This document shows positions 1-7,548 of a DNA stretch of 64,000 bases, piece by piece; position 1 is the stretch's first letter; each line of letters opens with the position of its first letter. Origin of the DNA: Psychrosphaera sp. B3R10 (GTDB taxonomy: Bacteria > Pseudomonadota > Gammaproteobacteria > Enterobacterales > Alteromonadaceae). The stretch covers positions 62,001 through 126,000 of the forward strand of contig NZ_JAHKQH010000045.1 in assembly GCF_018861025.1 (NCBI RefSeq). The letters are read 5' to 3'. A program made the translations under genes and the position numbers. The notes below the pieces were generated by a model, which saw nothing but the letters and a program-made list of their open reading frames with translations, had not been told where the DNA came from and ran no database searches.

Positions 1-1046
1 GAAGGGTGGCTTAGAATATTGTCTAAAACAAGCTGGTAAGCAGTGCTTTGATCACTTAGTTTGATGATTTGTTCTAGGCTTAGGTCAACCTGCTTAAATT
101 CTTCTTCTGTCTCGCCGTATCTAAGTAAGGTGTCTATCAGCGTTAAGTGGGCTTCAAGCGAGCCCCTTTCAGAATAAGAGACTAGCGGTTCGATGAGTTG
201 TTGAAGTGCATTTAAATCGTGTTGTTGTAATGCAATGTCTGCCCGAGCAACCGCAATCAGTTGCCTTAGATGTTCTGGTTTTCCAAGGGCGTCGATGACA
301 TTTTGTGCTTCGTCTACTTTTTTGGCATTTAGCAGTTTTTTTACATCAAGGAGCACAATTGGCGCATGGCTTTGTTCGCGATAGGTTTGCAACGCTAAAT
401 TAGTCGACATCTGACGCGAGACGGGCTGGCTAATAGCACTTTTATGGATTGCATACATAAACTCAGAGTTATCAAAATACTGGTATCTGAATTTTTGAGT
501 CAAGCGGTCGAAGGTGTGCATTTTGTAAATAAAGCCGACCTCGCCTAAGATGATTTCTGACCCTAAAAGGTCAAATCCAGCGGTATCAAGGATGACATAT
601 GCTTCATCAATTTCGCGAACTTTAACCGCATGGCGCGGCGTTTGACCATTATTTTCACCAATAAGTTGCGTTGCAATTGCTTTCACATTTGTCAATAACT
701 GCTCCGCTTTAGCCGATTCTTTGGTTTCTACTGCGCATCGGTATAACGACAATGTCGCCACTAAACTTGTGCGATTGAGTCGAATTGCATCAATGAGTCT
801 GGACTGGTTCTCAGGGAGGCAGATTTGATTTCGTTCAACTGTGTCAAACGACCGGATAATATCGAGGTAATTTCCATAAACTTGGATGGAACCGAGTTGA
901 TTAAATTGCTCTAAAGCTAATCGCCACTGCTGAGGTGTCAATGTTTGAATTAGGTTTTTGTCAATTTTTGCAACGGTTTTTTGTTTCGTTGCTGAACAAG
1001 ACGCTAGGGTTAGCACAATCGCGATTGCGGCTAAAATTCTGAACAT
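1..1046 (-). CDS. lipoprotein of unknown function (3' end cut off by the window)
   Basis: The frame is open from the left window edge to an ATG at 1046, at least 348 codons, preceded by AGGGA six bases upstream. The protein begins with a short hydrophobic stretch ending in a lipobox (Leu-Ala-Ser-Cys, Cys at about residue 17), so it should be a lipid-anchored envelope protein. The rest is soluble and mostly helical, rich in Leu, Gln and Glu; the C-terminal part resembles TPR-like helical repeats. I recognise no enzyme motif. It is divergent from ppaC, with a 179-bp shared upstream region. Being a gene is well supported; function is unknown. Confidence 0.8.
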   Translation of the reverse strand, partial: MFRILAAIAIVLTLASCSATKQKTVAKIDKNLIQTLTPQQWRLALEQFNQLGSIQVYGNYLDIIRSFDTVERNQICLPENQSRLIDAIRLNRTSLVATLSLYRCAVETKESAKAEQLLTNVKAIATQLIGENNGQTPRHAVKVREIDEAYVILDTAGFDLLGSEIILGEVGFIYKMHTFDRLTQKFRYQYFDNSEFMYAIHKSAISQPVSRQMSTNLALQTYREQSHAPIVLLDVKKLLNAKKVDEAQNVIDALGKPEHLRQLIAVARADIALQQHDLNALQQLIEPLVSYSERGSLEAHLTLIDTLLRYGETEEEFKQVDLSLEQIIKLSDQSTAYQLVLDNILSHP

Positions 1047-1181
1047 TTCATTCCCTGAATTTGTGATAAGTATTCCCCCATACTAACCCGCGTAGACAGG
1101 ATACTTCAATCTTAGACTGAATCGATTTAACTAAGGCGTTATATTTTTAGGTTAATTACTCGAATTTTGCGCTAATTTGGT

Positions 1182-1187
1182 TATAAT
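1182..1187 (+). promoter_or_regulatory. candidate -10 box of ppaC
   Basis: A perfect TATAAT lies 38 bases upstream of the ppaC start codon. No good -35 hexamer is seen at 17 bases, so this is a probable promoter with a weak -35. Confidence 0.4.
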
Positions 1188-1225
1188 TCGCGCCAATATC
1201 AAAACTACTTTTGTGAAGGTTTATC

Positions 1226-2149
1226 ATGCCAAATTATGTTGTGGGTCATAAAATCCCAGATTCAGACTCTATCTGCTCTGCAATTGCATTGTCTTATTTG
1301 AAAACAACGTTGGGTGAACCAACTGTACCAGCGAGATTGGGTGAGTTGTCACCTGAGACGCTATACATATTGGACAAATTTGGCTTTGAACAGCCTGAAC
1401 TAAAATTATCGTATGCGGGCGAGAGCTTATACATAGTCGACCATTCAGACCGCGTACAGGGTCCAGATGACATTGACGATGCAACAATCCTAGGGATTAT
1501 TGATCATCATAAACTTGGCGATATCACGACAAATGCCCCATTAGAATGTTGGATCCGTCCAGTAGGTTGTACGAATACCATCATCAAAATGATGTATGAC
1601 TTCCATGATGTTGAAATTCCTAAAGACATTGCAGGCGCGATGATGTGTGCAATATTAAGTGACACAGTTATTTTTAAATCCCCAACGTGCACAACGGCTG
1701 ACATTAAATGTGTAGAAGCACTCGCCGAAATTGCAGGAATTGATGATCCAAAAGAAGTTGGTATGGATATGTTCAAAGTAAAATCAGCGGTTGAAGGAAC
1801 GCCTGTTCGAGACTTAGTATTACGTGATTTTAAAGACTTTAAAATGAACGGACAGTTGATTGGTATCGGTCAGCTGGAAGTTATCGACTTAGCGATTTTC
1901 GATGACATGAAAGCGGATTTAGAAGCCGATATTGCGGCACTAAAAGAAGAGGGCGGTCGTCATACTGTAATGTTGTTATTAACAGACATTATGAAAGAAG
2001 GCTCAGAAGTTTTGGTGTCTAGCGACGATGCGAGCATTGTTGAATCCGCCTACGGCGTTAAATTGGTCGACAATAAAGTATGGCTTGACGGTGTATTAAG
2101 CCGTAAGAAACAAGTTGTACCACCGTTGCAGGAAACGTTCGGCGCTTAA
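1226..2149 (+). CDS. ppaC: manganese-dependent inorganic pyrophosphatase (family II)
   Basis: Hydrolyses pyrophosphate to phosphate in the cytoplasm, pulling biosynthetic reactions forward. At 307 residues it has the usual length of the DHH-superfamily class. Metal-ligand motifs are visible: His8, Asp12 and Asp14 in the N-terminal GHKIPDSDS motif, Asp72-His73, and Asp-His-His at 93-95. The C-terminal substrate-binding Arg-Lys-Lys (about 293-295) is present. The ATG follows a GAAGG ribosome site. It is monocistronic, with a strong terminator just downstream. No oddities. Confidence 0.96.
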   Translation: MPNYVVGHKIPDSDSICSAIALSYLKTTLGEPTVPARLGELSPETLYILDKFGFEQPELKLSYAGESLYIVDHSDRVQGPDDIDDATILGIIDHHKLGDITTNAPLECWIRPVGCTNTIIKMMYDFHDVEIPKDIAGAMMCAILSDTVIFKSPTCTTADIKCVEALAEIAGIDDPKEVGMDMFKVKSAVEGTPVRDLVLRDFKDFKMNGQLIGIGQLEVIDLAIFDDMKADLEADIAALKEEGGRHTVMLLLTDIMKEGSEVLVSSDDASIVESAYGVKLVDNKVWLDGVLSRKKQVVPPLQETFGA

Positions 2150-2164
2150 TCGCAACATCCTGCT

Positions 2165-2194
2165 AAAAAGGCCGCTAAATAGCGGCCTTTTTTC
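2165..2194 (+). terminator. Rho-independent terminator after ppaC
   Basis: The stem GGCCGCT/AGCGGCC closes a short loop (AAA-T) and is followed by a run of T. It lies 15 bases after the ppaC stop. Confidence 0.9.
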
Positions 2195-2250
2195 TCTTAA
2201 ATTTTGCGCAACTACTCTTGATCAACATTTTGGCTCATGGGGAAACAATT

Positions 2251-3453
2251 TTGAAATTATCTAATCCTTTTACTGCTTTACCACAGCAGCATGTCTTTTT
2301 GTTGGCAATGGCTTTTGTTATGCCCTTTGTCTTTTCTGTTTGGGTCACACTGCTAAATAACTTTGTTGTTGAAAAAGCGGCTTTTACCGGAGCAGAAATT
2401 GGCATGTTACAGTCAATTAGAGAGATCCCGGGGTTTTTAGCCTTCACCGCGATATACGTTTTGCTATTTATTAAAGAACAAAAATTTGCCATTTTGTCGT
2501 TAGGTTTATTGTCTTTTGGTGTTGCGATTACTGGATACTTTCCGTCAGAAATTGGTCTCTATTTAACCACGTTAGTTATGTCGATTGGCTTTCACTATTA
2601 TGAAACCACGCAACAAAGTTTAACGTTACAGTGGCTACCAAAAGATCAAGCGGCCCATTTTATGGGTAAAGCATTAGCTATGAAGTCTTTTGCATCGCTA
2701 CTTGCATTTGGTGGTATTTGGTTGGCGATGGAGTTCTTTTCCGTTAGTTATGAGTCGACCTATTTGAGTGCCGGTGTTATTGGTGCTTGTATTGTTATTT
2801 GGTTGTTGATGCGCTTTCCAACTTTTGAACAACCACATGCTCAACACAAAAAAATTATATTGCGAAAAACCTACTGGTTGTATTACGCCTTGACGTTTTT
2901 AAGCGGTGCACGACGTCAAATATTTATGGTGTTTGCCGGTTTTATGATGGTCGACAAGTTTGGTTATAGTGTTGGTGAGATTAGTATTCTGTTTGGTATT
3001 AATTACGTTTTTAACCTGTTGTTTGCATCTAAGATTGGCAAACTTGTTGGTAAAATTGGTGAACGTAAAGCGTTAACCTTGGAGTATGTGGGACTTATTT
3101 TAGTCTTTACCGGTTACGCTTTTGTTGAGTCTTCAGAAATTGCCGCTGGTTTGTATGTCATTGACCATATGTTTTTTGCCTTAGCGATTGCGATAAAAAC
3201 CTACTTACAAAAAATTGCTGACCAGCAGGATCTCGCCGCAACAGCGTCTGTTAGCTTTACGATTAATCATATTGCTGCAGTCGTTATTCCTGCTTTGTTA
3301 GGTTTGTTATGGTTACATTCCCCAACGTCGGTTTTCCTGGTCGGAACTGGCTTTGCGGTGTGCAGTTTAGTGTGTGCTTATTTTATTCCAGATAGACCGA
3401 CGCAGACTCATGTGACACGTTTTATTACAACGCCAGCTGTTGTTACTGGATAA
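2251..3453 (+). CDS. MFS transporter
   Basis: An integral inner-membrane protein of about 400 residues with roughly eleven or twelve hydrophobic helices and a basic central loop (about residues 200-215), the plan of a major facilitator. The substrate cannot be told from sequence. I place the start at the TTG at 2251 because GGGGA sits seven bases before it; an in-frame TTG at 2218 would add 11 residues without a clear ribosome site. The gene is the last core gene before the repeat block and cassette array. No terminator is visible downstream. Confidence 0.85.
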   Translation: MKLSNPFTALPQQHVFLLAMAFVMPFVFSVWVTLLNNFVVEKAAFTGAEIGMLQSIREIPGFLAFTAIYVLLFIKEQKFAILSLGLLSFGVAITGYFPSEIGLYLTTLVMSIGFHYYETTQQSLTLQWLPKDQAAHFMGKALAMKSFASLLAFGGIWLAMEFFSVSYESTYLSAGVIGACIVIWLLMRFPTFEQPHAQHKKIILRKTYWLYYALTFLSGARRQIFMVFAGFMMVDKFGYSVGEISILFGINYVFNLLFASKIGKLVGKIGERKALTLEYVGLILVFTGYAFVESSEIAAGLYVIDHMFFALAIAIKTYLQKIADQQDLAATASVSFTINHIAAVVIPALLGLLWLHSPTSVFLVGTGFAVCSLVCAYFIPDRPTQTHVTRFITTPAVVTG

Positions 3454-3456
3454 CAA

Positions 3457-4121
3457 ATTGGCTCGTAATTTCAGAAAGAAAAACGTCATTCCTTAGCTTG
3501 TAATATGAGTCGAGCCTTAGCGATATTTGGGACCTCCAACCGAGTGCAGAGGAATCACATAATTCGCTTTGCAGGCTGCGCCTTTCTTTGCCCTGCGGGC
3601 GGCTATTTCGACTGCGTCGACCTTACTTTTTTCAACAGCCAAAAAAGTAGGCAAAAAGGCCGCATCCAGCCAATATTCTTGGCTTACATTAAATTCAGTT
3701 TTGTCTAAAAGACGGGATGTAATTTCGTCCATGAAAACATCCCTTACTCGACGTCCTGTCTCATACTTTTGAAAACTGATTTAATTTCAGGAATATTGAA
3801 TGGAGGAAAAAAGTCGCCTGAACTTTATGTGCAATAACGCGTTGTTTTAAAGACAAATATCCTCCCAAATAACCAGGAAAAACCGTCATCCCAAAAGAGC
3901 CTTAGCGATATTAGGGATCTCCAACCAAGTGCTGAGGAATTTCATAATTCACTTTCAATTGGCTCAAAGTAATCAGAACAAAAAACGTCATCCCCTAGCT
4001 TGTAATATGAGTCAGCCTTAGCGATATTTGGGACCTCCAACCGAGTGCAGAGGAATCACATAATTCGCCCTAAATTGGCTCATAATTTCAGAACAAAAAA
4101 CGTCATTCCCTTGCTTGTAAA
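3457..4121 (+). repeat. block of dispersed ~111-bp intergenic repeats
   Basis: Gene-free stretch holding four copies of one unit, all in the same orientation: 3457-3567 (full), 3880-3955 (diverged, starts inside the unit), 3958-4068 (full) and 4075-4121 (cut off after the CTTGCTTGTAA segment). The unit opens with ATTGGCTC, then AACGTCATTCC, a central TTAGCGATATTTGGGACCTC, and ends GAGGAATCACATAATTCGC. The two full copies are nearly identical and the third differs at many sites, so they are of different ages. Short ORFs over this block are not convincing genes. The last copy ends about 80 bases before the first cassette boundary. Confidence 0.85.
3568..3780. other. non-repeat segment inside the repeat block
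   Basis: Between the first two repeat copies lies a segment of different composition with an inverted repeat, ACTTTTTT at 3625-3632 and AAAAAAGT at 3641-3648. Overlapping ORFs of 67-71 codons exist on both strands but have no clear ribosome sites. It looks like an inserted remnant of another dispersed element rather than a gene. Confidence 0.4.
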
Positions 4122-4233
4122 ATTAGTTTGTAGCAAAGGTTTGTGTAATTTGATACAAATATAAATATTGTTAAAAAGAGGAAAGTTTCCTCTGATTAAA
4201 CTGCTAGGTGCATAATGGAGTCTTGCATTACCT

Positions 4234-4911
4234 GTGAGTAAATTTAAAGAATTAAAGGCACCTAAAAAAGAACTTAAGAATAATAATGATAACGCCAAAA
4301 TTGTTATACCAGCGTTAGTAGGAGCCATTGCAGGTAATTTAATATTTCCTGGTGTAGGTGGAGTGCTAGCAGGAAGTGTACTTGGCGGATTAACTGGAAT
4401 ATCATCAAATAACAAGGACAAAAAAATGGCAAAAGTACCTGTTTTTTATAGCTTTCATTTCGGAAATGATGTTATGAGGGTTCAACAAATTCGAAATATT
4501 GGTTCGATTGAAGGGAATGCACCAACCACGCCAAATGAATGGGAAACATTAAAACGCACAGGTAAAAAAGCTGTAGAAAATTGGATAGATCAAAACATGA
4601 AATACAAACGATGTATTATCGTTTTGATTGGTAGTGAGACAGCTAGTAGACCTTGGGTTGAACACGAAATAATTAAAGCATGGAATGATGGTAAAGCACT
4701 TTTAGGTATTCATATACATAATATTAAATGCCCGAGAAATGGTACTAGCCGTAAAGGTAAAAACCCTTTTGATCAGATTAAATTCAAAAGTGGTAAAAAA
4801 ATGTCAGACTATGTTCCTTGCTATGACCCTAGCTCTATAAATGCATATGGTGAAATAGCTGAAAATATGTCTAATTGGATTAGTCACGCTATATCTAATA
4901 AGGCAAATTAA
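4234..4911 (+). CDS. membrane-anchored TIR-like (ThsB/DUF1863-type) protein
   Basis: 225 residues. Residues 22-57 form a glycine-zipper hydrophobic segment, probably membrane-inserted. From residue 65 on, the protein resembles the TIR-like domain of Thoeris ThsB (DUF1863): FYSFH at 71-75, LIGSET at 131-136, a Trp141/Glu145 pair in RPWVEHEI, and NPFD at 177-180. TIR proteins of this family make NAD-derived signals or cleave NAD. The GTG at 4234 has only a poorly spaced GGAG. An internal ATG at 4426 has AAGGA seven bases before it and would give a soluble 161-residue TIR-like protein, so both forms may be made. First gene of the three-gene cassette; the next starts two bases after its stop. Fold call is solid; role in defence is inference. 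Confidence 0.82.
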   Translation: MSKFKELKAPKKELKNNNDNAKIVIPALVGAIAGNLIFPGVGGVLAGSVLGGLTGISSNNKDKKMAKVPVFYSFHFGNDVMRVQQIRNIGSIEGNAPTTPNEWETLKRTGKKAVENWIDQNMKYKRCIIVLIGSETASRPWVEHEIIKAWNDGKALLGIHIHNIKCPRNGTSRKGKNPFDQIKFKSGKKMSDYVPCYDPSSINAYGEIAENMSNWISHAISNKAN

Positions 4912-4913
4912 AA

Positions 4914-5357
4914 ATGGAAGAAACCACAGTAAACATTGATCCTACGTCGCCATCTATACAAACTCATTTGAGCATATTACAAAATGTTATTCAGCGTATG
5001 GCAGTGAATAGCTCATCAAGTAAAGCATGGTGTATAACTTTGGTATCAGCAGTGCTTGTTATTGTTGCAGATAAAGGTAAACCTGAATATGCATATATTG
5101 CAATGCTACCTACTTTGGTTTTTGCTGCATTAGATGCATATTATTTAGCGTTGGAGAAAGCATTTAGAAATTCTTATAACGATTTTATCAGTAAACTTCA
5201 TAGCAAAAGCCTTACAGAATCTGATTTGTATAGTGTTGCCCCCAAAGGGAACCTTTCATATTTACAATGGGAGTCTATAAAATCTTTTTCAGTTTGGGGC
5301 TTCTATTTATCCTTAGCCGTTTTAATTTTCGTAACAAAAACTATCGCTATAGGTTAA
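4914..5357 (+). CDS. small three-helix membrane protein, partner of TIR proteins
   Basis: 147 residues with hydrophobic segments at about 38-53, 59-79 and 124-144, and a soluble stretch at 80-120 between the second and third. A motif following helix 2, LDAYYL-x-x-E-x-x-FR (73-85), recalls small membrane proteins annotated as the RipA family; I hold that loosely. It lies two bases after the TIR-like gene and 15 before the TIR gene, so the three are surely one transcript. By analogy with TIR systems whose effector sits in the membrane, it could be the pore or effector, or an anchor. No catalytic motif is seen. Confidence 0.75.
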   Translation: MEETTVNIDPTSPSIQTHLSILQNVIQRMAVNSSSSKAWCITLVSAVLVIVADKGKPEYAYIAMLPTLVFAALDAYYLALEKAFRNSYNDFISKLHSKSLTESDLYSVAPKGNLSYLQWESIKSFSVWGFYLSLAVLIFVTKTIAIG

Positions 5358-5372
5358 TAACAAGGTAGCTGT

Positions 5373-5921
5373 ATGATTGATTTTACTACTTTTGATGATC
5401 TTAAAAGGTTTAATGCTAATTTAACAACCAATAAGCAAGCGACTCTGAAATCTCGCTCTTCATCTAAAGGCAATAAAGATACATTTTTATCACATTCCTC
5501 AAAAGATGAAGAGTATTTACCCGCAGTTATTAACTTATTAGAAAGTCATGGTGCTTCAGTTTATTGTGATCTAGGTGATAATAGATTACCTGATAATCCG
5601 AGTCCTGAAACAGCATCTATACTGAAAAATCAAATCAAAGAAAGTCGAAAGCAAGTCGTTTTTGTTACTACAAATAGTAAAGATTCAAAGTGGGTTCCTT
5701 GGGAGTTGGGAATCGGTGATTCAAGTTTATCTACACGTAATGTCGCATTATTGCCTGCTGCTGCTAGCAGCTATGAGCAATCATGGGCTCAACAAGAATA
5801 CCTCGGACTTTATAGACATATTGTATGGGGCACAATGGTTGGTGAGCCCAAACCATTATGGTTAGTATATGATTATCACACCAATACAGCGCAAAAATTA
5901 CGAGACTGGTTAGCTAGGTGA
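5373..5921 (+). CDS. TIR domain protein
   Basis: 182 residues. A basic, Ser-rich N-terminal tail (1-34) precedes a TIR domain: DTFLSHSSKDEEYL at 36-49 (box 1), a central Asp/Asn-rich loop, and SKWVPWELG at 106-113, in which Glu111 is the expected catalytic glutamate of NAD-consuming TIR domains. No membrane segment. An AAGGTAGC ribosome site precedes the ATG. It closes the cassette: its stop codon lies seven bases before the attC R'' box. With the TIR-like gene at 4234 the cassette carries two different TIR folds, so a signal-maker plus responder arrangement is possible. Domain assignment is firm; biological role is inferred. Confidence 0.88.
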   Translation: MIDFTTFDDLKRFNANLTTNKQATLKSRSSSKGNKDTFLSHSSKDEEYLPAVINLLESHGASVYCDLGDNRLPDNPSPETASILKNQIKESRKQVVFVTTNSKDSKWVPWELGIGDSSLSTRNVALLPAAASSYEQSWAQQEYLGLYRHIVWGTMVGEPKPLWLVYDYHTNTAQKLRDWLAR

Positions 5922-5927
5922 ATATGC

Positions 5928-6029
5928 ACCTAACAAGGGTTTTCAAGTCGGACAAATTACAGTTGGCTTTTTGTTCGTGCCTCACTTATTTCAGCCAACT
6001 GCAATTTGCCGCTTAAAACGGCGTTATAT
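5928..6029 (+). repeat. attC site 1 (ends the TIR cassette)
   Basis: R'' ACCTAAC at 5928-5934 and R'-like GTTATAT at 6023-6029 flank a full-length imperfect dyad: the left arm (TAAC-N-GTTTTCAAG-CGG-CAAATTACAGTTGGCT) reads almost the same as the complement of the right arm, with a few extra unpaired bases. About 102 bp. Confidence 0.88.
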
Positions 6030-6050
6030 ATCTAAGAGAAACCGAACCTG

Positions 6051-6527
6051 ATGAGCAAAAAATACTTATTAGTTTTATTTGTGGTTTTATACTCTGCTAA
6101 AATATTTGCAACTTCTACATGGACACCGCAATGGGATAGCATATCAATTTCTGCAATAGGCCCAAAAAGTGCGGGGGATATTAACATTAGTGCTAAGAGG
6201 ATAGATTCCGACGAGCTTAAACTGGTAGTTAAATCCAATTATGGTGAATTTAACCTCCAAGACGATTTAAAAAAGCCTCAGATTCAGACTATAACTGTGA
6301 CAAGGTATGGAGAAAGCGTAAAAAACTATACTGATTTATTTTACGTTTGTTTGTTTTTCGGTGACGAGGCCTTAGTTAATAAAGGTACACGTGAAAAACC
6401 CAGAAATGAGTGGCAACCTAATCTCGCGGTTTATACCTTTTCAAAAGGTAGTGCTAAGCTTAAGAGGTTTAAAAATACAGATAAAACATGGTTCTTTCCC
6501 GAATGCCTCCCAATAATGGGCATATAA
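6051..6527 (+). CDS. secreted cassette protein of unknown function
   Basis: 158 residues with an N-terminal signal peptide (Lys-Lys, then a hydrophobic stretch to about residue 20, probable cleavage after FA). The mature part is polar, beta-rich in appearance, with two cysteines (in YVCLFF and PECLP) that could form a disulphide in the periplasm. I recognise no family. It is the only gene of the second cassette; its stop codon lies inside the attC R'' box, as is usual for cassette genes. Expression probably depends on read-through from upstream, since only 25 bases precede it inside the cassette. Confidence 0.7.
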   Translation: MSKKYLLVLFVVLYSAKIFATSTWTPQWDSISISAIGPKSAGDINISAKRIDSDELKLVVKSNYGEFNLQDDLKKPQIQTITVTRYGESVKNYTDLFYVCLFFGDEALVNKGTREKPRNEWQPNLAVYTFSKGSAKLKRFKNTDKTWFFPECLPIMGI

Positions 6528-6624
6528 CAAAAACATTAAGAACGGACGTATAACACTTGGCTTACGGTCATTTCTCCCAAAGTATAGCCAAGCTTAGCCG
6601 CAGCTTCTTAATGAAGCGCTGAGG
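6522..6624 (+). repeat. attC site 2 (degenerate right end)
   Basis: R'' ATATAAC at 6522-6528. The dyad pairs CATTAAGAA near 6532 with TTCTTAATG near 6605 and CTTGGCT with AGCCAAG. The right simple site reads GCTGAGG at 6618-6624, where GTT would be expected, so recombination at this side is probably lost. Confidence 0.75.
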
Positions 6625-6771
6625 CCGTAGAATAACTTTTTTTTATGAAAAACGGCCCATTTTATGGGTTCCAAATGCATTACCTAGTGCGAGAAAAAGC
6701 TTAGAATTTGTTGCAGGAACACGATTTTCATCAATTTGGGCTGTTGGAGTATTTCTACAGCCTCGTTAGCA
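6619..6771 (+). mobile_element. decayed ~150-bp cassette
   Basis: Between the right end of attC 2 and a clean R' (GTTAGCA, 6765-6771) lies about 146 bp with no convincing ORF. Its ends are complementary (GAGGCCGTAGAA at 6621 and TTCTACAGCCTC at 6753), as expected of a cassette, but the inner attC arms are missing. I read it as a cassette that lost its gene and most of its attC. Confidence 0.45.
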
Positions 6772-6799
6772 TGCCATCGTTGGATTCACTGGGAAGTCT

Positions 6800-7438
6800 A
6801 TGAAACTTTATAAGTTTAAATCTTTAGAAGGTGACGGTTTTTTGCACTCGTTAGATATGATTGTAAATCAACGAATTTTTCTTCCTCCTTGCAAATCATT
6901 AAATGACCCTCTTGAGGGCAGTTGGAGTAGCACGGAATCAAGAGTAGAACTTTAGAACAATGACTCTTTAGATATTAAAGATAAACTATACTTTTTTATT
7001 GCTTCAAAAAGAACCGTCAGCTTTACCCGTTGTTTTAAAAATGAACTTTTATGGGCACATTATGCTGGTGGCTATTCAGGCGTTTGTTTTGAGTACGACT
7101 TATCTCCAGAAGACTTCGATATCAGGGCTATCCAGTATGGTCGTCCACCATCAATTTCTATAGAACAGACAAAACAGATACTAGATGGAAAATTACAACC
7201 ACAAGATCTAGGGATTTTAAATAGTAAATCTAGTTGCTGGAAGTATGAAAATGAATATAGGCTATTTCAGAATGAGTATTCTAAAGATGAATATATTTCC
7301 GCTGTACCAACACGAATAATTTTTGGAATGAGAGACCTTAAATATGATAGTGTTTTTCGGCAAATATCTATCAAGTATGACATTCAAATAACCTATTTAA
7401 TGAATAACAATAATGAATTTAGTACGTTGGATTTGTAA
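6800..7438 (+). pseudogene. DUF2971 family gene interrupted by one amber codon
   Basis: A 212-codon frame from the ATG at 6800 to the TAA at 7436 is open except for a single TAG at 6953-6955 (codon 52). The translation matches the DUF2971 pattern: MKLYKFKSLEGDGF at the start, NDPLEG at about 44-49, then after the stop SFTRCF, LLWAHYAGGYSGVCFEY and a C-terminal FGMRD. DUF2971 proteins are soluble, of unknown function, and common in islands and phage-defence neighbourhoods. The rest of the frame is intact, so the mutation is recent, or the codon is read through. It is carried by its own cassette (6766-7526). Confidence 0.88.
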
Positions 7439-7443
7439 GTGCA

Positions 7444-7532
7444 TGCTATCAAGTTACAAAAACAGTTGGCTTTTACGCCTTTCTCTCTCATTTTAGCCAA
7501 GCTATTTTACGCCGCTAGATTCGGCATTAACC
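7444..7532 (+). repeat. attC site 3
   Basis: An 89-bp imperfect dyad with the shared core (CAGTTGGCT at 7462-7470 and AGCCAAGC near 7495). R'' is TGCTATC and R' ATTAACC, both one or two bases off consensus. Confidence 0.72.
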
Positions 7533-7548
7533 ATACCTAAGGATTTGC

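Noticed and set aside
3517-3732. 71-codon minus-strand ORF and two overlapping + strand ORFs in the repeat block
   Set aside because: No ribosome sites, overlapping frames on both strands and location inside repeat and relic sequence; I treat them as chance frames.
4122-4202. attC or attI site just left of the TIR cassette
   Set aside because: TTTGTA/TACAAA and GAGGAAA/TTTCCTC inverted repeats are present, but they do not match the ~100-bp attC type of this array nor a recognisable attI. Only the boundary GCTAGGTGC is accepted.
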